Assembly: GCF_032362555.1 (NCBI RefSeq)
Contig: NC_083506.1
Location: 7,301,501-7,365,500, forward strand
Direction: 5' to 3'
Source: Amyelois transitella
Taxonomy: Eukaryota; Arthropoda; Insecta; Lepidoptera; Pyralidae
DNA: 64,000 bases
This document shows positions 11,996 to 25,050 of this stretch, piece by piece; positions within the stretch are counted from its first letter, which is position 1, and each line of letters starts with the position of its first letter. The notes beneath the pieces were generated by a model. It was given only the letters and a program-made list of their open reading frames with translations, did not search any database and was not told the origin of the DNA. The translations under genes were made by a program, and so were the position numbers.

Positions 11996-13394
11996 CGTCA
12001 CGATCAGATGTATGGTTTATTGATGGAATTGTTGCTAGTACATTGCCTAAAAGAAGAATCCTTAGTTTACGAGTATGCAATTTTGTGATGGTAAACATTG
12101 TGTATAAACACTTTCATATAGCTACCATGTTATGGTATAAAGATGGCATTAACCCTTTGAAACCTGGACTACTTAATGGACTAATTATTGGAATACTGTC
12201 CCTATTGCTGGATAAGTTTTTTTTCACTGAATTCAAAGTTCATGGCTCATTTCTACGACATAAATATTGCAGTAGTATTGAACGTCTAGTCCCTATATCT
12301 ATCAGCGATGTTCAATTTCATAGATATTTACCGCCAATATGAATAATTCAAACGGAGCGTGTGGTGTCAGTCTCAAAGGCATGGGCTTCTTTAAACTTAA
12401 AATTGACAATTTTAAAACCACATATTTTCTGTTAGTAGCGAAAAATATGAGATTATATTAATTTTTGTTGTATTTTGCGACCGTTTGTAATGCTATAATT
12501 GTGAATTTGCTCTGTATTGGATTATATTTTTTGTGGTGCAATAATCCAGTTTATTGTAGTAAAAATACTTGTAACAATTTGATCACATCAAAGTGATTTT
12601 CATGTTAAATCATGATAATCACACGGATTTGTATAACCATGTGTAATTACTCGTTGCACTTCATTTATCGAAACAGAATCTGATGAGATGATAAACAAAA
12701 AATCCCTAGAAACCAAAAACCAGAATAAAAGTTACCAAAATGTCATGAGAAATTTCACATTGAATACCGGGGACAGAGTTAAATTGGCTCTATCACAGCG
12801 CATCACGTCACCTCGCCTTGCCCGCCATCTCATCACATACTTGCATAATAACATTCTCCGCAAAAATCACATTTCATATATTTTATCCTCAGATCTCTTG
12901 AAATTTAACAAGATTTTATTTTGGCAGGCACGAATATAATGAATATAAAATTTTGATTTCTTCGATTATTTCACTGAGTACTGATACATAGGTACTATAT
13001 GCCACCGGAAAATAACAAGAACCGCAGTTTATAAATTTTCTTGAAAGTTCATTAACTATTGAGGATACTATAGGAGAGATCAATTGTATTATTTTACGTA
13101 CACATTTCTGTATATTGATAAACTTACCGAACTCACGCGTAAAATAATAAGTAAGCTTTCCAAACGACGTGAGCTCTGATTTGTAGATCAAGAGACTTGC
13201 ACCTTCTTTTTCCTCTCCTCCACCATTAATCGATACGGAGCATAAACAAATCAAAGTTTAATAGTTTTATTTTGTTTACTAAAAAGACCCTTAGTGAGCG
13301 ACATAGATACTGCCACTGTTAACATCGACCAATCAGAGAGCTGTGCTTTTATTTGCCGTATATTATAGAAGCGGTAAATGTAATCGTTTGGATA
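11996..13394. other. Gene-poor region
   Basis: The open frame 11947-12342 begins inside the mobile fragment and resembles no protein I know. A CACCGGAAAATAAC sequence at about 12994-13010 is one diverged end of the MITE family whose complete copy follows at 13395. Otherwise I see nothing to annotate. Confidence 0.4.
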
Positions 13395-13724
13395 TGTCAC
13401 CGTAAAATAGCAAGAATATTTAATTGATCAATTTTCTAGGTAGTTGATCAACTTTCACGGAAAATTCGGGTAGACACTTTTGTATGAAAATGACAATTCC
13501 CGAGTTCTAAACATTGGCAGTGTTAAAGCACGTGTTTTGTTTAACCAATCAACGTAAGCTTCGGCCTTGTTGGATGATTTAACGGCAAGACACAGTAAAT
13601 TTATCAATTTACTACAATACATACGTCAAATAATACATTTCAACTGCCGTTTATTATTTTCCAAGAGTTGATTAACTACCTAGAAAATTGATCAACATAC
13701 GAGTCTCGTTATTTTCCGGTGACA
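13395..13724. mobile_element. MITE with long terminal inverted repeats
   Basis: A 330-bp element begins TGTCACCG and ends CGGTGACA. About 60 bases at each end are inverted copies of each other, including GATCAATTTTCTAGGTAGTT on the left against AACTACCTAGAAAATTGATC on the right. It is flanked on both sides by GATA (13391-13394, 13725-13728), a possible 4-bp target duplication. No transposase is encoded, so it would depend on an autonomous DNA transposon. A diverged end of the same family lies at about 12994-13060. Confidence 0.75.
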
Positions 13725-13728
13725 GATA

Positions 13729-16700
13729 TACGTCAGTTTGTAAATTTACCACGAAAGATCGCAAATTGATAAGTCTGCGATTATGTGGACCTAAGATTAT
13801 AAAATTAATCTCTCGTTTAGAATCCTAGAAAAGTTTATTTTCCTACAAAGTTTATAAACTTTCATTATTTAACCGATTACAAAAAGGTTTTCAAATTCAA
13901 CCGTTTTTTTTTTGTCAGAAGTTATTTATGTCAGGTAAGAAATATTCGTTTATTCAGTTGAACCCAGAGAGATAATCTCCTTCATAAAATGTTAATACTT
14001 TAGCAACCTCAAAGATTTTAAAAAATGTTTGAAATAGATACCGCACTTCGGCAGCCTTCCCCACGTGTCTAATATTTCTTAAAACCCCATTTTCCGTGAC
14101 AAACTGTTGTCGTTCCTGTTCAAATCGCTACATCCGAGTATTGTATCGATGTAGCACACAGATTCGCTGTCGATACCGATTCGCGTTGTCGAACACACCG
14201 ACTCGCGGTAATTCAATATTTGTCTCGGCTTTTCAGTTTTCTTCACATTGATAAAATAAGATGAGGCGGTGATATGGGTTTGGTTTCAGAAAATCTTGAG
14301 TTTAATCCTCAACTAACCATTAAAATTCACATAAAACGTCTTTACAGTGTAACTAGACAGAGCCAACAACAGTTCGGAAGGAATATTTTTTAAATAAATA
14401 CCACCACTCCATTGAACCATTCGAACATTTTTCATTTGACAACCATTTTTAAAAATTATTATAAAAAGAATAAAAAAAAATAAGTCGATTTTTACCTTAA
14501 CATAACTATGAATTTGCTGATACACATTTTGGTTGATAAAAAATATACCTTTAAAAATCCTGCAGACGTTACCATCAAAATCAATCACGGATGCCATTAG
14601 GCTCTGAAGCGCAAAAAAAAGCTGACATTCAAAACACGTAGCTTCAGAAATGGCCCAGTTTCGCGTGCTGACGGCTACCGGGACAGGTACTCTATCACTC
14701 GTGAGGAAAACTTTTACATAAAAACTGCCTGGTAAAACGCATTACCTACGTATTACCATATTTCTAGATAAGACTGTCAATTGTATATCATATATTTATT
14801 TTCACTCAAGGTAATTCTTGGCTTATGGTAGTACTTAGTTATTATATTTCACCTTTAATTCAATTCTATTCAATTGCGATTAACTAAATGTAACTCAATT
14901 TATAAACGTTATTTAATTTGGAATAGTGCCTAAACAATCTGATTCACCGGGCGAACTTGACGCCTTGATTAATTTAATTGTCACCATTTTACATGCACGT
15001 TATATCAGACAATTTAATTTACAATGCCCACTCTAATATAAGTATACGTCATTCTTATTCCCACAGGAATACTGGTATTAATTAACGCTTTTAAAATTAA
15101 TTTAATGTTTGGCTTATATGAAAACAATTTCGTGGAAAATTTCAATTTGTTTCTGTTTACTTTAAAAACATTTAACATTAATCATATCCGGCAAACCGGT
15201 TTTATCTATATTCAGTTGAATACTGAAAAATTAACATTTTATGTGGGCAGGTCTCTTATCTGAACAATACAATATTCGGTTTAAAAAGGGCTCTAAATTT
15301 ACATTGTTCAAAAGTGTAAATCTGCTCATGTTTACATACAACTTATTATGAGTGCCAGTACATTGGCAAATTTTACTTCCATAATGACGCTATCCAAGTA
15401 AATAAATTTTAATCTTAAATATTATTTAACATACGCACTTATATTTTGTTGTTAAAAAACATTTTTCTTTTTTGCTTTGTTTGTAACGTTGATTGGATTA
15501 ATGAACTAACCTTTCTCAAAAAGACTGAATCGTGTAATGATTATTTGCTACTGTTTAAAAAATAAAACTGGTACAACTAACCTATTTGGGATTGGTGACC
15601 AAAAAACATTAATAAAACACAAAATTTCAAATTGCGTGTCATTGTAAATGATAAAAATAACTAGAAGGAATGCTACAAATGTGACTCAAAACATAAGGCT
15701 CACGGCGTATGTACATATATTGGGGTGTCTATGTAATCTCGAACTACATTCATCATCCTTCGCAGTTTGCTCAAAGAAAAATGTAACAGAACCGACTTTC
15801 GATTTCAGAAGGGATTGTTCTTTAATCACTAAATCATTGACAAATCAATTCTACATCAATTTGTCTATCGAAGTCACTTTTGTTTTTTACTGTTTTTTAA
15901 TTTTCCTTGAAAAGCAAGCTTTCAAACAGAAGGATTTATTCCATAGATACTTTCTAGCTTGATAATGATACAACATATATTTAACCGAATAATTTTGCGT
16001 AAAATGTAGCAGATTTTGCCAAGTATCATCAAAAATAATAACTAACGTTATTTGCCAAATGAGTAAGTAATATCAGAAAAGAAATAAGAAGAAATTTTAC
16101 AAGTGCCATTTTTATTGTGATACGAGTAAATACCTATACCTTCTACTTACGTTATAATACCTATATAACTTTACCCAAATATTTGCTTTTAAAAGATCTG
16201 CTCATTATCGGCTTATAGATCTTATTTGTTTTCAGAAACGACTTTACGAGTATGTTAGATATGCATGTAGAACTATGTTTGCTGTACAGGAACAGTAAAT
16301 ATTTGTTAATTAATTTATGAGTAATCCGGTCTAGCATTGGCTTAACAATATTCACGAATCTGATTAGTTTCATCATTAATCTAAAGCAGCTTAAAGTTTA
16401 TGCTCTCAAAATATTCATTTTTAATTCCATTTACAATTAGTGAAATACCAACATGTTTATGTTCAACGATGCATATTTTCCTGTTTCATTGAACAACGAA
16501 TGATCATAATAATACTGAAATTCATTTCCTAAATAACGTGTAAGCAGTCGCAAAAATGTGAAATGTGTTATTGCACGTCTTATAACCCTAAAATGCAAAT
16601 CAAATCTATTTTCGTAGCATGGGGAAATATTTGCGTGCGGGAAGTCTGAAATAAGCTTAGCGGAAAGTACGAAATTGGCTTGGATATGTCGATATTATTT

Positions 16701-16995
16701 AATGTAGCGTACCCTCTGGCTTGTTTGTCGACTGGAAAATATTTATTACAGTTTACCTCTGCTCCAGATAAATTTACGTGATTATTGTGTTATGTAAGGT
16801 AATAGATCGCAATGCAAATGGGTATGTACAGTACCTAAATGGGTTTTACTCAACATCTATAGGTAGGGTAGGTACCTACTGTTACTTTGCGCCGTGCCCA
16901 GTACTGAAATCTTTTCGAAACAAGAACTCCCCACACAAAATTAAAAGGACAATCATTTGTTTACAACGATGATGTGTCGTACTTGTAAAGTGAAA
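13729..16995. other. Gene-poor AT-rich region
   Basis: No exon or clear repeat family recognised. Short ORFs (14313-14597, 15648-15962, 16161-16376) have AT-driven composition rich in F, I, K, L and N, and no motif. Confidence 0.45.
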
Positions 16996-16999
16996 ACAA

Positions 17000-17351
17000 C
17001 TGAACCAATTACATTAAATTTTGCATACATATAGTGTGGAGTACGGAAAAGGACATAAGGAACCTTTCATCCCGGTAAAAAATATAGTCTCCGTGGGATT
17101 TGCAAAAAACCTGTAATATTTTAAGGTGGCACTAAGTTCACGCACTTTACCTACCTTTTTCAAATTCCTTAATTTATAATTGGTAGGTTGTGGTTTTCTT
17201 TTCTCCGGCGTGACCCGCGCCCGCAGCACAGTGGGCGGCCAGCCATCTTTCCTTTGCTCTAACACCTTGACGGGATTTTCGAAACACCTATAAGTATTCT
17301 TAAATAGGGGACACTTAATTCGCGCGGGTTAGGCAGTGGGTAAAATATAGT
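17000..17351 (+). mobile_element. Helitron-like non-autonomous element
   Basis: Shares with the copies at 33968-34236 and 39062-39338 the order GGAAAAGGACATA, ATCCCGGTAAAA, a TGGGATTTGCAAAAAACC block, a 'GGTGGCACTAA' block and an end of the type GGGTAAAATATAGTA. These are familiar from lepidopteran Helitron-derived repeats. It carries about 100 bases of extra GC-rich sequence in the middle. The 5' boundary is uncertain. Confidence 0.55.
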
Positions 17352-19489
17352 AATAATTTGAATAAAAAGCAGGCAGCGACTAAATTCACTGATATTGGAA
17401 AACTTTGAGATTCTGTTTTGAGCTATACCTACTACCTGCTACCTACAGAGCTAATAACTTCCGCCAAGACGTTTATATTTGCTCATGCGCTATAGGGTTG
17501 TCAATATATTAAAATCCCTATTAAATTTCCTTTATGCTCATTCAAATCTACTTTACCGCTTTTAATTCATATCATAGCCATCATCGGTAAACCGGGTTCT
17601 CCCCAAGGTCAACGTAACCGTGACTAATTTTAGGAAGACGAAGATACATATGGATGGGATAAGGATGCTAATATGTAGCATTCTCTATCAGTCAACCATT
17701 AAAAAATAGTAAACAGATAAATAATCCAGTTTTAAACCCAATTTAAGAGTAAAAAAGAAGATAAACATAAATAAGAATATAGATATATACATAAATGTTA
17801 TTCAAATACATAAGAGATGATGAATCTGATACAAGAATAAAGACAAAACCATAAGCAACGTTGATTTTATTCATCATTCCGCCGTTTGCTATCTGAGGAA
17901 AAAAAATGTATGTTTCCTTAAATTAATTAAGATTGTAGGCAACTGGCAGCCCTATATGAAATGCATTGACTTCCTGTGTTTACCTAGACGCCACTGCCAC
18001 CCGTAATCGCCAAACACAAATATTTTGCATCGGATAGATACGATTCGAGTGGATCTTCAGATCAATAGATATTTTATGTGTACTTTGTAAGCAGACTGTT
18101 ATGCTAAGAAACTGTCAAAAAGAGTACTCACAGAGTCGAGACCATACATACATAAACTCAAAGAATGAATATATACCAAGTGACAGAACAAGAAAAGAGA
18201 ATTCAATGTAAGCAAATAAATTAAAATAGGTTAATAAGTTTGATCAAATCTGTGCCATTGCCCACGACTGTGCCCGTACCTATTTTATATTTTTGACTAA
18301 CATCTTGACGTCGCTTTCTATAGTATCTAAAATAGTATACAACCGCAGTTCAGGTAATTTTATTTAAAAATAACCAACAATGTTTTCTTTTATGACTTTA
18401 CATGATATCTAAGTAAGTAATAAAAATTGCAATATATCGTACCGTAAAATAAATACGCTAACACGCTAAATTGGTGCGATTGGCAAGAGAAGTCATGCAT
18501 AGGATAGTAGTAAACAACTCAACGTAAGCTTAGCTTCTCAAGGGAAATAAACAATAATACGAACCAATTTCTCAGGGCGTAGCTTTAAATAAAATCTCTA
18601 ACATGTTATTGTTATTTGAAAAAAGCAATACTTTTGCATTTATATACTATATAAAATGCAACATTAAATACTGATAACAAACGAAATATGGTCCATATGT
18701 CACTAGTCATCCAAGCCGATTAAGCATAATGATACTCGTAGAATTAGCGTTGCACAGTCTCTGCACTTCCATGCAGGGAGACAGAAATGACTTATTTGTT
18801 ACTACTAGCGACCAGTCCTGGCTTCGCACGGGTAGCATTTATACATATAAACCATCCTCTTGAATTATATCTATTAAAAAACTGCGTAAAAATCCAGCGT
18901 ATAGTTTTAAAGATCTAAGCATACATACATACAGAGGTACAGATGCGGTAAGCGACTTTGCTTTATACAATTATTAGGTTATACTCGTAAGACGCACTAT
19001 TTATCAAGTAAAATACTCCTGGTGTAATATTCGGACGCCCCTCTGCGTCGTTATGTTATGATATAAGATTGCAACAAGTTCTATGTTGCTGTAATATACC
19101 CCTCAGGATATTACGATACAGCCGTGCAATGAAAAATCCATGCCACGTAAAATGTACCCTATTTCCAATAAAGCTTTTGGCGTCTAGTGTTTCAAAGGTT
19201 TGCCGTGCTGAATTTTGAGTGCAATCTTTGTGTGGCAGCATCAAGGAGGTGAGAGCATTCCTAGACTCTGTCACAGACTAAAGTGGGTAAGAGAGATAAC
19301 ACTTCATGATGTCATCTTCATCGCTGTGTTTGTCCTATTTGCTTTCCCCGTGATGAGGAACCCGAAGTCCTAATAACTATGTACAGTCGGAGAATAGAAG
19401 CGACGTGCATATTATACTAATGCAATTTGATTCCACTAGTCCCACTAAACAATCATATGAAACAAGTGATAGATACTCGTAGTGCCTTG
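17352..19489. other. Gene-poor region
   Basis: I see no gene, structural RNA or well-bounded repeat here. The ORF 19056-19274 has no recognisable domain. Confidence 0.4.
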
Positions 19490-19742
19490 TGGTTCCCGGC
19501 ACCAATACAAAAAAGAATAGGATCACTCCATCTCTTTCCCATGGATGCCGTAAAAGGCGACTAAGGGATAGGCTTACAAACTTGGGATTCTTTTTTAGGC
19601 GATGGGCTAGCAACCTGTCACTATTTGAATCTCAATTCTAACATTAAGCCAAATAGCTGAATGTGGCCATTCAGTCTTTTCAAGACCGTTGGCTCTGTCT
19701 ACCCCGCAAGGGATACAGACGTGACCATATGTATGTATGTAT
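19490..19742 (+). mobile_element. Short RTE-derived element, near full length
   Basis: Begins TTGTGGTTCCCGGCACC, continues through CTCCATCTCTTTCCCATGG, the GCGATGGGCTAGCAACCTG block and GGCCATTCAGTCTTTTCAAG, and ends at CTACCCCGCAAGGGAT with a GTATGTATG tail. About 250 bp and noncoding; it depends on the RTE machinery. One of the better preserved copies in the window. Confidence 0.85.
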
Positions 19743-20039
19743 GATTTATTTTTGAAGGTAAACGAGCTATTGAGTTAAACTGCCATACTTAATCCATATG
19801 TGTGTTGTTTTTGCGTACAGCCAGACTAGCAGATTGTTATGCGTAACCTTCTCTAATTTCATTTTACATCACTTTGTTTAGCGTTGTACCTACTTGGAAG
19901 TAATTCTGCTGAATATAAATGAAGTTTCCCGTTCTATGAATAACATTTGCTAAGAACACAATTTGCATTTATTTAACGTTATTTGTCTTGTATCGCAGCA
20001 TCAGCGTTTTTAGATAACACGAATTAACATATACAATAC

Positions 20040-20241
20040 TAATGTAATACCATTAACTCTTGCAATACCCTAAGACTTCTTTGAAGAATGCTGCAGTGTA
20101 GTTTGTTCCGCCGCTTCTTCTACACATGCGCTTTGGAAGCGGTAGTAGTTATAATTAGATTTAAGTTATGTGACGTCAATAAGTGATACCTTGTATCCAA
20201 TTTTGAAAATAAATCTATTCTATTCTATTCTATTCTATTCT
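20040..20241 (+). mobile_element. LINE 3' end with ATTCT pentamer tail
   Basis: Contains GTGACGTCAATAAGTGATACC followed by CTTGTATCCAATTTTGAAAATAAAT and then tandem CTATT/ATTCT units (20214-20241). The same block recurs at 33709-33765, so this is a repeat family; a terminal microsatellite is typical of LINE 3' ends. The 5' limit is a guess. Confidence 0.5.
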
Positions 20242-22026
20242 AATGAATATAATGTATGTTTATAAATAGATTTTGTTAGAGTAATTTATCCTATTTTAAC
20301 TATCTTGAAATATGAATGAAAGAAGACGCCGCCATAGCAATAATGATTCTGAGATTACCTGTGACGGTTGGCAGACGGAGATGAATGTATATGTCTTAAT
20401 AGGGCTCTAGAAGTCTGTAAAATTATTATTGTGATGACAAAATATAGGGTTTTAATATGCACGTGATAGTCTTCTAAGATAAACCCATAATTACGTAATG
20501 AATGAAAGTAAACTTTCATGCTGATCTTATAGCGAAAAATAACCTACTGGCTCCTCTTCCCGCGCATTTTGTAAAATTCAATAAAGTGCAAGCCGTGCAA
20601 ACTTGGGATTCTTCTACCTGTCACTCACTATCTAAATCAATATAACCATCCAGTAAAACGTGTCTTCTGAGTCTTGAGAATAATTTCAAACTCTCATACC
20701 CCAGATAGGCAGGTTTCAGTCAACGCGATAACTTTTAATGACGTCAGAACTTCTTGGCCGGATCATCGCCTGCATGCAAATTACAACTTCGTAAGTAACT
20801 TAAAATTTCACATTAAAGCATTTTTAACAAATTCTCCATTCAGCGCGAGCACTCAAATTTCTTAAGGAAAGAGGAAGTTAAAATGTTTCTTCCGGCTAAG
20901 GATAAATTAATTTTGTGTGTTTTTAATGTTAGCTCTTGGAATTTTGGGCGAAATGTCTCATACTTTTATGAAAATTTGAGCGCAATAATATCCTATTTTA
21001 AATATTTTGGAAATATGTGTTACATGACTTACTTAAATTCCATGTTAAACCTGCAAAAGTTTTTATTTGAACAAAAATCGCTCAGTTTGGATTCTTTAAA
21101 TCACATTTCTTAAAATCTGTAAGTTCGGAACTAATATCCAAGACAAAGTATTGAATTGGAAATATGAGTGGACTTTAGTCTTTATGCCAGACATCGTGGC
21201 ACCGGAATCCCTCTAAATCCATACTAAGTAATATTAAAGAATATGAATAACATCTTGCTTAGTAGCTTCTAATATTTACCAAATTAGAAAGACAAAAAGG
21301 AAATTAATAGGATCCAAATTTGCGACTCACAAATAAATGTTGTGAAACGGTAAGCTATGAATTATTCACGTGGGAAAGGTTGGCAGCAAGACCAACTGGA
21401 ACAACAAACATTTTCTAACAAAAACTTGATAGTTTTATGTTTGAAACAATAATTTGCTGTTTACATAATATCACGAGGCATGTTGAAACGGTTTCAGCGG
21501 CAAAAATTTTATGAAACGGTTTTGAGCACTACACTACTACGAGTATAATTATATTACTCAATTAACAAACTACAAAATAAACAAACAAAATGTTAAACTA
21601 CACTTCCATTGAATTTATTGTAGGTGTGCAATTGCAATTTTCCCCTAATTCCTAATACACGCCCATAAATAAGAATGAGCTGATACATACTAAGTTGTAT
21701 TTATTTTCGCACCAAAGTACCAAATATAAATTTATGGGAGACATTAAAGGTAGAATTAATGCTAGTAAAGTGTCCACCAAATGACTGGGTACTAGTAGGT
21801 ATTTTACAAAAGAAACATAAGTACATCATACACTTCACGTTTTCCACCAACAGATATGTAAAACTAGATGTGTTGTGCCATCCCAGTCTTGTGTCCCTGA
21901 TAGCACAACTAAACAACTACAGTTGCAAATAGTTTTACCATCCCAGATGAGTGTTCCTAATGGCATAACAAAGAAAAAATATGATTCGTAATATTCGTAA
22001 TAATATTAAATTTTACAATAATGCCT
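20242..22026. other. Gene-poor region
   Basis: A weak trace of the short RTE-derived element lies at about 20597-20645 (CAAACTTGGGATTCTT, CCTGTCACT). At about 21876-21973 an imperfect direct repeat of CCATCCCAG-TG-GT-CCT-AT-GCA spans two units. No exon recognised. Confidence 0.4.
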
Positions 22027-22265
22027 ACCTACATACATATATATTATCACTGAATCCCTTGCGGGGTAGACAGAGCCAGCTGTCTTGAAAGACAGGCCAC
22101 GTTCAGCTGTCAGGCTTAATGATAGAATCGAGATTCATAGTGACAGGTTGCTAGCCCATCGCTTATATGAAGATTCCCAAGTCTTAGCCTATCCCTGAGT
22201 CGCCTTTTACGACATCCATGGGAAAGAGATGGAGTGGTCCTATTCTATTTTTATATTGGTGGCGA
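22027..22265 (-). mobile_element. Short RTE-derived element, minus copy
   Basis: Starts CATACATATATA, then CCCTTGCGGGGTAGACAGAG, a GTTGCTAGCCCATCGC block, GCCTTTTACGACATCCATGG and GGAGTGGTCCTATTCT, ending at TATTGGTGGCG before the usual GGGAACCACACG, so the extreme 5' head is missing. Confidence 0.85.
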
Positions 22266-23194
22266 TATAAATAAATACTTGTACTTTATTGATTGTAGGA
22301 ATTAAAAGCCTTTTTTACTATTAATTCTTAAAATAATCTTATGCATCAGGTATGCTTCCTGTTATCGAAAAAAAAAAAATTGTTTCAGATAACTAAAGCA
22401 ATAGCAAAGCAAATTTCAACAATACCTATAATCAAAATAGGAATAATTAACAAGTCCTACAGTAAAGATAAATTCGAAGCTTGCGTCCTAATGTCGTCAG
22501 TTGGTGTGATCCGAGCTTCAACTGTCGCAGATAAAACCTTTGTTCTCGGCTGACGAATTTTTAGAATTGTTATCGAGTCTATTGTCGCCGCTAATGAACG
22601 ACGTTTCACGGGAAATGCCCCTGAACAGAGATAAATGGGGGCAGAGCGGGTGTGGAAATTGACGATAATTATTATATTTTGCAGTACACTGGTGACTGTT
22701 ATCAAAGTCGTTTCATCCTTCGCTTTATATGGCTTGTGTTCAACGGAATTAAGTATCATGTAACAAGAATAAGTAAGTATATTTCATTTCAAAATCTACT
22801 CAGTCCTGAACTACGGTAATAAGTAGCGGATACAATCGGAACTATCATCATTAGTAAATAATGATCCATTATTTACATAGTATAAATATAATTTAGGTCC
22901 TAAAAGCCTAAACTAAAAGATTGCTCGATTTTTGGTGTTTTGAAAGAACAGTAAGAGGTCATTACGTAAGTATAAACGATAAAAAGTAGCCTGGCTTGAA
23001 ATGGTTTCACTACAGAGAACTTATCCACACGAACTATATTGTACGGTCCGTATGATCTATATCTCATTCTGAGGGCAGATAACTCCTAATGGTAAACATA
23101 CAGGGGTCGGCCATGACTGTGCTCCCTTTGCTACCGCCTATGCCAACATAGACAAAAGAAGCAGAGTTGAAAAAAGAAACGCTATGTGAATACA

Positions 23195-23240
23195 TACATA
23201 CATAAAACGTCTCGTTCCCGAAGGGACAAACTACTTTAAC
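23195..23240 (-). mobile_element. Decayed RTE 3' tail, minus
   Basis: CATACATACATAAAACGTCTC followed by TTCCCGAAGGGACAAACTAC is the reverse complement of the RTE end (TAGT...CCTCCGGGAA...GATTTTATGTATG) with substitutions. Confidence 0.5.
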
Positions 23241-23398
23241 TTCACTCACATTCATAAGTATTTTTAATACAATCTCATCGGTTGTCAATCATCAAACGTC
23301 TCCGATTTTAAACTCTGATAGAAAACAAATGAAAAATTTTAGGAATAATTTCATAAGCAATCACCTTAGAACAATTTTTCACATTATTGATAATTATC

Positions 23399-23442
23399 AA
23401 AATATTTCTACTCCATCAGGCCTGATGAAGTAATAGTATTTT
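23399..23442. repeat. 44-bp imperfect palindrome, no loop
   Basis: The left half 23399-23420 and the right half 23421-23442 pair at about 18 of 22 positions; the centre ATCAGGCCTGAT is perfectly palindromic. Role unknown. Confidence 0.6.
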
Positions 23443-23769
23443 GGGGTAATAATATTTGGAGTAAGGGTCAAGGGTCTTAACTAAGGGTATAAAGGGAATA
23501 CAACTCAGCCACAGTTTCGTTTACCGCTTAGTGTAGTTGAGGTTAAAAGAGCAGCCCTTATTTTGTTTCATTGCTAGAAGTTAGGACCATTAACTGATAA
23601 ATATTTTCGTGCATGGTAGGTAGTCAACGTATCTATAAATGTAGATGTTAATTTTCTTTTGTACAGGTACAATTAGGCTCTAAGAAAGCCTCTCAGTAGA
23701 AAGCCTTATTATTTCCCATTTTATTACTTTGACTAGGTAGAACAGTAAATAATACAGCTGCTAACTACG

Positions 23770-23801
23770 AAAAAAATCTAAGTATTATCTTAGATTTTTT
23801 T
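23770..23801. repeat. Perfect 13-bp hairpin
   Basis: Arms 23770-23782 (AAAAAAATCTAAG) and 23789-23801 (its exact reverse complement) surround TATTAT. It resembles a bacterial terminator, but nothing else here is bacterial, so it is listed only as an inverted repeat. Confidence 0.6.
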
Positions 23802-24898
23802 ATTGTAATTATTTCCATTCTGTAAAGTTAAACCTTATTTCATTGTTAACGATATCGTATAAATGTTATATACATTCGCTATTTGCCATTTTTTATCGAA
23901 AGCAATCACTTTTTACGCTGACCTATGCACATTAAATTTTACGGTTTACTGTGCGTTACATTTAGGAGATGCCATCTATAAAAAAAAGTATATAAAAGGG
24001 GAATCCCTAAAAGCAATGAAACAAAATGATCAGACAAGTGTATTGGTCTAAGCTAGGTATAAAACTACGTGTACCTAGTGTCGCAAGACGTGCTTGGCAT
24101 CGAAAGTAGAGTGTCCTGTCGCCGCTCTTAAAAGAGATCAGTTTGCTCTTTTCGATGCTCCAGATAAATATCGGTGTCTTAGGAATGAAGCTGGTCAGGC
24201 ATCAGGAGGCCCATTAGCTCTATGAATTACCTCTGACGAATTTTGTTTAATGATTGCCAAAAATAAAGTACTTAATTTAATACATATCCATTTTATGTTT
24301 GGTTTTTTAAAAATTATAATCTTTTAATTGAAAACATTTTATGGCCTCCCTAAAATACATATTCCTTCGATTGCCGAGTAAATCTATTCCACTTTATTGT
24401 AATCCATATGGCAACTTACCACGAAAATAACACCTAAGTAGTACATATTGAAAGACATTTTATGATTGCTGTTTAGAATTCATAACAAATGATATTCAAA
24501 TAATATGTAACTCACAGAGAGATGATTCACGTTATATATTCTACACTCGTACGTCTAGGACAGACAATGTTGGTGGCAGACTAATTAAATTTTCATAACA
24601 CCTCAAGCATTCCGCTCAAGTAAACTAAATGAACGCGAAGTAGAACACGACAAGCAGAATATTATATTACCTTTAGTTTCAATATATCTATGTTTAATTA
24701 ACTCAACAATAAACATTTAATAAAAAGCAAACAATTAACCGAACGAAAGCAAAAACGAGCGCATGACCTTTTGTTTCCCTATAGTAAGTGGGATGAGACT
24801 GACCAGACCCGTCCCTTTCCGCCAAGTTATGATGTGCCTCGGAAGCTGAATGCGTCTACAAATCGACAGTCTTCAGACAGGATTGGATTTTGTAATAA

Positions 24899-25050
24899 AA
24901 TCTATCTATAAATATAAAAGTGAAAAAACCCATTACTAATCACGAAATTTTATAAACAACTGAGCCAACAAAGATGAAATTTTGAAAGATATTGATTGCA
25001 ACTAAGAGACGTCTGATAAGAAAGTATTTTTTGAAATTCCTGCGTACGAA
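24899..25050 (+). mobile_element. Possible Helitron-like 5' fragment
   Basis: Begins TCTATCTATAAATATAAAAG and continues with ACTAATCACGAAATT and CTGAGCCAACAAAGATGAAA, the order seen at the 5' end of many lepidopteran Helitron-derived repeats (from memory). No 3' end follows, so it is a fragment at best. Confidence 0.35.

Larger units (their letters stand above)
22266..24898. other. Gene-poor region with inverted repeats
   Basis: Contains a GC-richer block at about 22480-22650, a decayed minus-strand RTE 3' tail at about 23195-23240, a loopless imperfect palindrome at 23399-23442 centred on ATCAGGCCTGAT, a perfect 13-base hairpin at 23770-23801 and a GC-richer block at about 24740-24860. No exon recognised. 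Confidence 0.45.

Noticed and set aside
11947-12342. 131-codon open frame as a gene
   Set aside because: Its first codons lie in an inverted short retroelement fragment and the rest has no motif or family resemblance.
23770-23801. Rho-independent terminator
   Set aside because: Hairpin plus T run is terminator-like, but every gene here is eukaryotic with introns.
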